The notes beneath the pieces are model-generated. The model did not search any database and was not told where the DNA came from. It was given only the letters and a program-made list of their open reading frames with translations. A DNA stretch of 6,095 bases from UBA668 sp049424465 (GTDB lineage Bacteria; Actinomycetota; Acidimicrobiia; Acidimicrobiales; Ilumatobacteraceae): the NCBI GenBank assembly GCA_049424465.1, contig JBMSSR010000171.1, forward strand, positions 1 to 6,095, written 5' to 3'. Both the position numbers and the translations under genes were made by a program. The stretch's first letter is position 1. Each line of letters begins with the position of its first letter. Positions 1 to 4,932 of this stretch are shown here, piece after piece.

Positions 1-964
1 CAGTGTCGCCCACTTCGGCGACACTGGCGACGGTGCCGGGGATCGAATTGCGGCCAGTGCCCGGGTCGGACGTGACGAGTTGGAAGTTCTCGGGGCGCAC
101 GGCCGCAAGGGCCGGCTCGCCGGGGTTCACCTTCTCGTCGGGATTCGACACGACGAACACCGTGCCGTCATCGGCGCGCACGCCATCGGAGGTGGCCGTA
201 CCGCGCCAGAAGTTGTTGCGGCCGATGAAGCCGGCCACGAACGCCGATGCAGGCCGCTCGTACACGGTCTCGGGATCGGCGAGCTGCTCGATGTGCCCGT
301 CGAGCATGATGGCGATGCGGTCGCTCATGCTCATCGCCTCCTCCTGGTCGTGGGTGACGAAGATGAAGGTGATTCCGAGCTGACTCTGGAGAAGCTTCAG
401 CTCGATCTGCATCTCCTCGCGCAGCTTGCGATCGAGCGCGCCGAGCGGCTCGTCGAGGAGCAACACGCTGGGTCGGTTGACGAGTGCCCGCGCCACGGCG
501 ACACGCTGCTGCTGCCCACCCGACATCTGGCGCGGCTTGCGATCGGCGAGCTTGGTCATCTTGACCATGTCGAGCGCCTCTGCCACGCGTGTGGCGATCT
601 CGGCCTTGCCGACACCCTTCTGGCGCAGGCCGTAGGCCACGTTCTCGGAGACCGTCATGTGCGGGAAGAGCGCATAGTGCTGGAAGACGGTGTTGACGTC
701 GCGCTTGTACGGCGGGATGCCCTGCACGTACTGCCCACTGATGCGGATGAAGCCCTCATCGGGCTGCTCGAACCCGGCGAGCATTCGCAGCGTCGTGGTC
801 TTGCCGCAGCCCGACGGCCCGAGCAGCGACAGGAACTCGCCGGGCTGCACCATCAGGTCGATGTGGTCGACGGCGACCATCTGACCGAAGCGCTTGGTGA
901 CGCCCTGCAACTCGACAGACCCGCGCTGTCCTGACAACCCGCCCGAGGGCGTCACTCCGGTCAC
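1..964 (-). CDS. potA: PotA-like ATP-binding subunit of a spermidine/putrescine ABC importer, 3' end cut by window edge
   Basis: This gene encodes the cytoplasmic ATPase that would power a polyamine ABC importer. About 321 residues are visible. Motifs in order are Walker A GPSGCGKTT (49-57), the Q-loop in VFQHYALFP (Q95), the signature MSGGQQQRVAVARAL (SGGQQ 148-152), Walker B LLLDEP (D171, E172), the D-loop LGALD (to D178), and the H-loop VTHDQEEAMS (H205). After FVAGFIGRNNFW comes the start of a C-terminal TOBE-type domain (LAAVRPENFQL). This order, with QEEA after the switch histidine, is typical of the PotA/CUT1-like importer ATPases. The polyamine assignment rests on similarity and on the neighbouring aminobutyraldehyde dehydrogenase. 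I chose the GTG at 964 because GGGGGAG (975-969) lies 4 bases upstream; the in-frame GTG at 955 is an alternative. The stop codon and probably a few tens of residues lie left of the window, where permease genes would be expected. A related importer substrate, such as iron or thiamine, cannot be fully excluded. Confidence 0.88.
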   Translation of the reverse strand, partial: MTGVTPSGGLSGQRGSVELQGVTKRFGQMVAVDHIDLMVQPGEFLSLLGPSGCGKTTTLRMLAGFEQPDEGFIRISGQYVQGIPPYKRDVNTVFQHYALFPHMTVSENVAYGLRQKGVGKAEIATRVAEALDMVKMTKLADRKPRQMSGGQQQRVAVARALVNRPSVLLLDEPLGALDRKLREEMQIELKLLQSQLGITFIFVTHDQEEAMSMSDRIAIMLDGHIEQLADPETVYERPASAFVAGFIGRNNFWRGTATSDGVRADDGTVFVVSNPDEKVNPGEPALAAVRPENFQLVTSDPGTGRNSIPGTVASVAEVGDT

Positions 965-968
965 TGCT

Positions 969-975
969 CTCCCCC
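969..975 (-). promoter_or_regulatory. Ribosome binding site of the potA-like gene
   Basis: On the minus strand GGGGGAG lies 4 bases before the GTG at 964. It is one of the few good Shine-Dalgarno-like sequences in the window. It favours that GTG over the in-frame GTG at 955, which has only GACCGGA in front of it. Confidence 0.5.
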
Positions 976-1076
976 GTGCGCTGCCTGTTGCCGACGCATC
1001 TCGTCGGCCCGACCGTCCGTTCCCGGCACGGCGGTGCGGCCATTGTTCCATGTCGGCCGCGCCCGAGGGCAACAAC

Positions 1077-1105
1077 CGGCGCCCCGAGCGTGTCACGGGG
1101 CGCCG
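1077..1105. repeat. Perfect 10-bp inverted repeat (hairpin or operator) in the divergent gap
   Basis: CGGCGCCCCG (1077-1086) is exactly repeated as its reverse complement CGGGGCGCCG (1096-1105), with a 9-base loop (1087-1095). There is no T-run on either side, so it does not look like a classical terminator. It lies upstream of the weak leftward promoter candidate and 72 bases before the rightward -35 candidate. A protein-binding dyad or a structured leader are both possible. Confidence 0.55.
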
Positions 1106-1176
1106 TCCGGCGCAAGGACGACCCGACCGCCGACGACGGGGAGAGGGGCATTTCGGACCGCCGCCGACGGAATCCC

Positions 1177-1205
1177 TTGCGCGTCCGCCCGACCACCATC
1201 ACAAT
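1177..1205 (+). promoter_or_regulatory. Candidate leaderless promoter of the Lrp/AsnC regulator at 1214
   Basis: TTGCGC (1177-1182) is followed by a 17-base spacer and CACAAT (1200-1205), which keeps A2, A4, A5 and T6 of TATAAT. The ATG follows after 8 bases, and no Shine-Dalgarno-like sequence precedes it. This fits transcription starting at or next to the start codon. The -35 match is only 3 of 6, so this is a tentative call. Confidence 0.35.
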
Positions 1206-1213
1206 TCGTCGCG

Positions 1214-1672
1214 ATGGATCGCCGCCGAACCCAACTCGACTCGACCGACCGGTCGATCATCGAGGAACTCCAGCGCGACGGGCGCGTGCCGTTCACCCGG
1301 CTCGGCGCCGCAGTCGGCCTCTCCGAGGCAGCGGCACGGCAACGGGTGCAACGGCTCGTCGATGCCGGGGTCGTGCAGGTCGTCGCCGTCACCAACCCGC
1401 TGTCACAGGGCAAGCGGCGGATGGCAATGATCGGCATCACCACCGAGGGACCCACCGACAGCATCGCGACGACGCTGCAGGGCATGCCCGACATCGACTA
1501 TCTCGTCGTCACCGCCGGCTCGTTCGACCTGATGGCAGAGGTCGTGGTCGAGGACGACCAGCACCTGCTCGACCTCACCAACCGCGTGCGGGCCGTTCCC
1601 GGGGTGCGCGCCACCGAGACGTTCATCTATCTCGATCTCGTGAAGCAGACGTTCGCGTGGGGCGCCCACTGA
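1214..1672 (+). CDS. Lrp/AsnC-family transcriptional regulator
   Basis: The product of 152 residues has the normal length for this family. It begins with the hallmark LDSTDRSIIEELQRDGR (from residue 8). A winged helix-turn-helix follows at about 27-60 (TRLGAAVGLSEAAARQRVQRL), then an effector-binding, oligomerising RAM domain from about 70 to 145. That domain includes the conserved turn AGSFDLMAEVVV (101-112), and the protein ends TETFIYLDLVKQTFAWG. Such proteins form dimers and higher oligomers that bind amino acids and wrap DNA. The reading frame is open upstream to 1034, but the family N-terminus fits the ATG at 1214. The gene lies between a polyamine-importer ATPase and an aminobutyraldehyde dehydrogenase, so I infer control of polyamine use; its ligand cannot be read from the sequence. 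It differs clearly from the second Lrp/AsnC protein in this window. Confidence 0.92.
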   Translation: MDRRRTQLDSTDRSIIEELQRDGRVPFTRLGAAVGLSEAAARQRVQRLVDAGVVQVVAVTNPLSQGKRRMAMIGITTEGPTDSIATTLQGMPDIDYLVVTAGSFDLMAEVVVEDDQHLLDLTNRVRAVPGVRATETFIYLDLVKQTFAWGAH

Positions 1673-1675
1673 CGA

Positions 1676-1696
1676 CGGGCACGCTGTCCGTGGCCG
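1676..1696. terminator. Candidate bidirectional terminator hairpin between convergent genes
   Basis: The 34-base gap between the two convergent stop codons contains CGGGCACG (1676-1683), a 5-base loop (1684-1688) and CGTGGCCG (1689-1696). These arms pair at 7 of 8 positions. No U-tract follows on either strand, so classical intrinsic termination is not shown. Position, symmetry and high-GC context make it a reasonable candidate. A longer-range pair also exists: GGCGCCC (1661-1667) with GGGCGCC (1697-1703). Confidence 0.35.
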
Positions 1697-1706
1697 GGGC
1701 GCCGGG

Positions 1707-3134
1707 TCAGCCGTTGAGGTTCGTCATCACGTGCTTGATGCGCGTGTAGTCGTCGAGTGCGTAGGCGCTGAGGTCCTTGCCGTAACCCGACTTCTTGTAG
1801 CCGCCGTGCGGCATCTCGGCGACGAGCGGGATGTGCGTGTTGATCCACACACAGCCGAAGTCGAGTGCCTTGGCCATACGCATCGCCCGGCCGACGTCCT
1901 TGGTCCACACGCTGCTGGCGAGGCCGTACTCGACACCGTTCGCCCACCGCACCGCTTCGGCCTCGTCGGCAAAGCGCTGCACGGTGATGACCGGGCCAAA
2001 GATCTCGCTCTGGACCATCTCGTCGTCCTGACGCAGGTTGGCCACCACGGTGGGCTCGTAGAAGAAACCCTTGCCCCCGACGGTGCGGCCGCCGGCGACG
2101 ACCTCGGCGTGCGACGGCGCGCGCTCGACCATGCCACTCACCCGGGCGAGCTGGTTGGGGTTGTTGACAGGCCCGAACAGCACGTCCTCGTCGTCGGGCA
2201 TACCGGTGCGGGTCGCCTTCGCCTGCTCGGCGAGCGCCGCCACGAAGTCGTCGTACGCGCCGGGCGCACAGATGACGCGGGTTGCGGCGGTGCAGTCCTG
2301 ACCAGCATTGAAGTAGCCCGCCACGGCGATGGCCTCAGCAGCGGCAGCGATGTCGGCGTCGTCGAAGACGACGACCGGCGCCTTGCCACCGAGCTCGAGG
2401 TGACAGCGCTTCAGGGAGTCGGCGGCCGCAGCGGCGACCTCCTGCCCGGCGCGGACCGAGCCAGTGACGCTCACCATGCTGGGCGTCGGGTGCACGACCA
2501 TCGAGCGACCGGTGTCGCGGTCACCACAAACCACGTTGAACACGCCGGCCGGCAGGAACTCGGCTGCGATCTCGGCGAGCAGGCCGCTCGACGCCGGCGT
2601 CGTGTCGCTCGGCTTCAGCCCCACGGTGTTCCCGGCTGCGATCGCCGGCGCGAACTTCCAGACGGCCATCATCATCGGGTAGTTCCAGGGCGCCACCTGC
2701 GCGCACACGCCCACCGGCTCGCGGCGGATCATGCTGGTCATCCCCTTCATGTACTCGCCCGCGCTCTTGCCCTCGAGGTGCCGTGCAGCCGTGGCGAAGA
2801 AGCGGATCTGGTCGACCATCGGCGGGATCTCCTCGCTGCGCACGAGGTGTGCCGGCTTGCCACAGTTCTCGACCTCGAGCGCGATCAACTCGTCGGCCCG
2901 GGCCTCGACCGCATCGGCAATGCGGAACAGCGCCAACGAACGCTCGCTCGGGGTCGAGTCCTTCCACTCCTCGAACGCCGCGCCGGCTGCGCGCATCGCG
3001 GCGTCGATGTCGGCCGCGCCGGAGAGCGACGCCGTGGCGTACTGCTCGCCCGTCGCAGGGTTGACGACCGGCGTGGTTCGCCCGTCCTTGGCATCGACGT
3101 ACGACCCGTTGACGAAATTCCTGAACGACTTCAT
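1707..3134 (-). CDS. patD: Gamma-aminobutyraldehyde dehydrogenase-like NAD(P)-dependent aldehyde dehydrogenase
   Basis: The 475-residue product is a complete aldehyde dehydrogenase of usual length. The predicted reaction is 4-aminobutanal + NAD+ to GABA, the step after putrescine deamination. Visible landmarks are the oxyanion-hole asparagine in APWNYP (N151), the cofactor lysine in GLKPSDTTP (K174), TGSVRAG (224-230), the general-base glutamate in LELGGKAP (E247), the nucleophile in NAGQDCTAATR (C281) and SEIFGP (E377). All catalytic residues are present. YMKGMTSMIRREPVGV and the ending INTHIPLVAEMPHGGYKKSGYGKDLS resemble the PatD/Prr group more than betaine aldehyde or succinate semialdehyde dehydrogenases; this call is from family memory. 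I chose the ATG at 3134 because MKSFRNFVNGSYVD is the expected N-terminus. GAGGGA lies 10 bases upstream. An in-frame extension to 3215 is less likely. The nearby importer ATPase supports the pathway. Another amino-aldehyde substrate remains possible. Confidence 0.9.
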   Translation of the reverse strand: MKSFRNFVNGSYVDAKDGRTTPVVNPATGEQYATASLSGAADIDAAMRAAGAAFEEWKDSTPSERSLALFRIADAVEARADELIALEVENCGKPAHLVRSEEIPPMVDQIRFFATAARHLEGKSAGEYMKGMTSMIRREPVGVCAQVAPWNYPMMMAVWKFAPAIAAGNTVGLKPSDTTPASSGLLAEIAAEFLPAGVFNVVCGDRDTGRSMVVHPTPSMVSVTGSVRAGQEVAAAAADSLKRCHLELGGKAPVVVFDDADIAAAAEAIAVAGYFNAGQDCTAATRVICAPGAYDDFVAALAEQAKATRTGMPDDEDVLFGPVNNPNQLARVSGMVERAPSHAEVVAGGRTVGGKGFFYEPTVVANLRQDDEMVQSEIFGPVITVQRFADEAEAVRWANGVEYGLASSVWTKDVGRAMRMAKALDFGCVWINTHIPLVAEMPHGGYKKSGYGKDLSAYALDDYTRIKHVMTNLNG

Positions 3135-3144
3135 GTCGCGACCA

Positions 3145-3183
3145 TCCCTCGTGAGTCCGCCTCGCTGCGGTGGCCTGATCGTA
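3145..3183 (-). promoter_or_regulatory. Candidate -10 element and ribosome binding site of the dehydrogenase gene
   Basis: In the 117-base gap upstream of the dehydrogenase, the minus strand carries TACGAT (3183-3178), a good 4-of-6 match to TATAAT that keeps T1, A2, A5 and T6. No clear -35 lies 17-18 bases further up; only CGACCC or CCGACC is there. Transcription would begin near 3171, giving a leader of about 37 bases containing GAGGGA (3150-3145), 10 bases before the ATG at 3134. The gene may therefore have its own promoter, apart from the aldR-like gene upstream. Confidence 0.4.
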
Positions 3184-3251
3184 GCCACGCTCCCGATCCG
3201 GGGTCGGAGCGACACCGCACGCGGACGCTCGGCGGCCGACGACCCACCGGC

Positions 3252-3698
3252 TCAGCCGACGACGGGGCGCAGCACGAACTTGCTCTCGGTGCGCGCCACG
3301 CCGGCCTCGGCCTTGAGCCAGCGGATGAACTCGTCCAGACCCGCCGCACCCGGGCAGTCGACGATGATCGTGTAGTCGGCAGGTCCGGTGACGTACGCGG
3401 CGAGAAACACCTCGTCGCGGTCACGGAGTCGCTCTTCGAACCGTGCCGGGTCGTCGCCGGGTGCGAGCGAGGCGTCGATGACCGCGCGGACATCGCGTCC
3501 GAGCGAGCGCTGGTCGATGCTGGCCGAGTACCCACGGATGACGCCGGCAGCCTCGAGTCGGCGCACTCGGTCCGCCGCTGACGACGGGGCGAGTGCGATG
3601 CGTTCGGCAAGTTCGCGCCAACTGGTGCGGCCATCAACCCGCAGGATGTCGATGATTCGACGGTCGATCGAGTCGATCACCGTTGTTTCAATGGTCAC
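3252..3698 (-). CDS. aldR: Lrp/AsnC-family regulator divergent from ald (AldR-like)
   Basis: With the GTG at 3698 as start, the product has 148 residues. It contains IDSIDRRIIDILRVDGR (8-24), a helix-turn-helix region at about 28-60 (WRELAERIALAPSSAADRVRRLEAAGVIRGY), and a RAM effector domain to the end with the conserved turn VTGPADYTIIV (103-113). Established knowledge: in mycobacteria the Lrp/AsnC regulator AldR is encoded divergently from ald and controls it in response to amino acids such as alanine. The same arrangement here supports an AldR-like role by inference. TTG 3722 and ATG 3716 are possible upstream starts in frame. I prefer GTG 3698 because it lies 6 bases after CAGAAT, which is 17 bases from TTGATC, exactly mirroring the ald promoter. 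No Shine-Dalgarno precedes any of the three. The dehydrogenase gene follows on the same strand after 117 bases and could be partly co-transcribed. Confidence 0.88.
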   Translation of the reverse strand: MTIETTVIDSIDRRIIDILRVDGRTSWRELAERIALAPSSAADRVRRLEAAGVIRGYSASIDQRSLGRDVRAVIDASLAPGDDPARFEERLRDRDEVFLAAYVTGPADYTIIVDCPGAAGLDEFIRWLKAEAGVARTESKFVLRPVVG

Positions 3699-3704
3699 GC
3701 CGTG

Positions 3705-3733
3705 ATTCTGCCGCATGTTCAACCGTTGATCAA
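3705..3733 (-). promoter_or_regulatory. Leaderless promoter of the aldR-like gene
   Basis: Reading the minus strand, TTGATC (3733-3728) is followed by 17 bases and CAGAAT (3710-3705), each matching its sigma-70-type consensus at 4 of 6 positions. Six bases later is the GTG at 3698. This places the expected transcription start at or next to the start codon. Confidence 0.55.
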
Positions 3734-3736
3734 CGG
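3723..3736. promoter_or_regulatory. Perfect 14-bp palindrome, likely AldR-type operator overlapping both -35 elements
   Basis: CCGTTGATCAACGG is its own reverse complement. Its centre (between 3729 and 3730) is exactly midway between the first bases of the aldR-like start codon (3698) and the ald start codon (3761). It supplies the TTGATC -35-like hexamer of both divergent promoters. The adjoining odd dyad GTTCAAC (3717-3723) repeats the GTT...AAC pattern. Lrp/AsnC proteins bind such short dyads, often in arrays, so a shared operator is a natural inference. Confidence 0.6.
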
Positions 3737-3754
3737 CCGGGTGATGGACATCAT
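3726..3754 (+). promoter_or_regulatory. Leaderless promoter of ald
   Basis: TTGATC (3726-3731), a 17-base spacer and CATCAT (3749-3754) precede the ATG at 3761 by 6 bases. Each hexamer matches its consensus at 4 of 6 positions. No Shine-Dalgarno-like sequence lies in front of the ATG, in keeping with a leaderless transcript. Confidence 0.55.
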
Positions 3755-3760
3755 GCTCGC

Positions 3761-4879
3761 ATGATCACGACTGTCGGGGTTCCCAAGGAGATCAAGACCC
3801 AGGAGTACCGCGTGGCGATGACGCCCGACGGTGTCCGCGAGTTCGAGCGCCACGGTGTCAACGTGTTCGTCGAGACCGGCGCCGGCGAGGGGGCCAGTTT
3901 CTCCGACGACGACTACCGCGCCGCCGGGGCCACGATCGTGCCGACTGCCGCCGACGCGTGGGCGCAGCAGATGGTCGTCAAGGTCAAGGAACCCAAGGCC
4001 GAGGAGTTCGGGTACCTGCGTCCCGACCTCACCCTGTTCACCTACCTGCACCTCGCCGCGTACCCCGAGGTCGCCAAGGCGCTCCTCGCCGCCGGCACCA
4101 CCGCCCTTGCGTACGAGACCGTGCAGTTGCCGTCGGGCGCCCTGCCGCTGCTGGCGCCGATGAGCGAGGTCGCTGGTCGGCTCGCCCCGCAGATGGGCGC
4201 GCACTACCTCGAGCGCCACAACGGTGGCCGTGGGGTGCTGATGGGCGGCGCCCCGGGCGTGCAGCCGGCCAAGGTCGTCGTGCTCGGCGCCGGCAATGTC
4301 GGCTGGAACTCGGCGTGGATCGCGGCCGGTATGGAGGCCGAGGTCGTGCTGTTCGACAAGAACCTCGACCGCCTGCGCTGGGTCGACCAGATCAACAAGG
4401 GTCGCATCGTCACCCTCGCGTCCAACCGTGGCGCGCTCGAGCGCAACCTCGCCGACGCCGACCTCGTCATCGGTGCAGTGCTCGTCGCCGGTGGACGAGC
4501 GCCGGTGGTCGCCACCGAGGACATGGTCCGCAGCATGAAGAAGGGTGCAGTCATCGTCGACGTCGCGGTCGACCAGGGCGGCTGTGTCGAGACCATCCGC
4601 GAGACCACCCACGCCGACCCGGTCTACGAACTGCACGGGGTCCTGCACTACGCCGTCGGCAACATGCCGGGTGCCGTGCCGCACACCAGCACCTATGCGC
4701 TGACCAACGCGACGCTCCCCTATCAGCTCGACGTGGCACAGCACGGTGTGGCCGAGGCCTGCCGCCGTGACCATGCACTTGCGCTCGGCCTCAACACGCA
4801 TGCCGGGCAGGTCACCAACGGGCCGGTCGCCGAGTTCCTGGGCCTGGCCGCGGTCGATCCCATCGCTGCGCTGGGTTGA
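3761..4879 (+). CDS. ald: Alanine dehydrogenase
   Basis: The 372-residue product matches the usual length of about 371 residues. The enzyme interconverts L-alanine + NAD+ + water with pyruvate + NADH + ammonium in the cytoplasm, serving alanine catabolism or ammonium assimilation and redox balance. The start ITTVGVPKEIKTQEYRVAMTP is typical. Residues corresponding to known active-site positions are R17, K76 (VVKVKEP), H97 (TYLHLA) and D271 (VDVAVDQGG). The Rossmann motif GAGNVG (176-181) and the acidic D199 (VLFDK) indicate NAD binding. The ending NMPGAVPHTSTYALTNATLPY (301-321) is also characteristic. The frame is open upstream to a non-ATG start at 3683, but that start would overlap the aldR-like gene; the ATG at 3761 gives the family N-terminus and sits 6 bases behind a -10-like hexamer. 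No key residue is missing. Control by the divergent AldR-like protein through the shared palindrome is inferred. Confidence 0.97.
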   Translation: MITTVGVPKEIKTQEYRVAMTPDGVREFERHGVNVFVETGAGEGASFSDDDYRAAGATIVPTAADAWAQQMVVKVKEPKAEEFGYLRPDLTLFTYLHLAAYPEVAKALLAAGTTALAYETVQLPSGALPLLAPMSEVAGRLAPQMGAHYLERHNGGRGVLMGGAPGVQPAKVVVLGAGNVGWNSAWIAAGMEAEVVLFDKNLDRLRWVDQINKGRIVTLASNRGALERNLADADLVIGAVLVAGGRAPVVATEDMVRSMKKGAVIVDVAVDQGGCVETIRETTHADPVYELHGVLHYAVGNMPGAVPHTSTYALTNATLPYQLDVAQHGVAEACRRDHALALGLNTHAGQVTNGPVAEFLGLAAVDPIAALG

Positions 4880-4920
4880 GCCGACGTCGCGCCAGGTCGT
4901 CCTCCTGACAGGACTCGGCC

Positions 4921-4926
4921 TAGCGT
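4921..4926 (+). promoter_or_regulatory. Weak -10-like element before the P450 gene
   Basis: TAGCGT keeps T1, A2 and T6 of TATAAT and ends 6 bases before the ATG at 4933, the same distance as in ald and the aldR-like gene. CTGACA (4905-4910) resembles a -35 but is only 10 bases away, which is too close. Read-through from ald across the 53-base gap is an alternative. Confidence 0.25.
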
Positions 4927-4932
4927 CGTCCC

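Larger units (their letters stand above)
965..1213. other. Divergent intergenic region between the potA-like gene and an Lrp/AsnC regulator
   Basis: This 249-base region holds no convincing gene; open frames here are upstream extensions or shadows of the flanking genes. It contains a perfect 10-bp inverted repeat (1077-1105) and a candidate promoter for the rightward regulator (1177-1205). For the leftward gene, only a weak candidate is visible on the minus strand: TTGCCC (1072-1067), a 19-base spacer and AACAAT (1047-1042), which would give a leader of roughly 70 bases. As the only gap between the two divergent genes, it is where regulation of both should occur. Confidence 0.6.

Noticed and set aside
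80..934. Plus-strand open frame of 284 codons antisense to the potA-like gene
   Set aside because: The minus strand encodes every ABC ATPase motif in order; this frame is the low-complexity mirror of that coding sequence.
1034..1213. Sixty-codon N-terminal extension of the Lrp/AsnC regulator from an ATG at 1034
   Set aside because: The extension is Arg/Pro-rich and unlike the family. Standard Lrp/AsnC proteins begin a few residues before the LDxTDRxI motif, which fits the ATG at 1214.
1731..3581. Long plus-strand open frame of 616 codons antisense to the dehydrogenase and the aldR-like gene
   Set aside because: It has no recognisable domain and is rich in His, Arg, Asp and Val, the typical signature of the reverse complement of a high-GC gene. 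It covers two genes with intact catalytic motifs on the other strand.
4899..4914. Small inverted repeat GTCCT/AGGAC after ald as a terminator
   Set aside because: The stem is only 5 bp, has no T-run, and is of a size expected by chance in this sequence.
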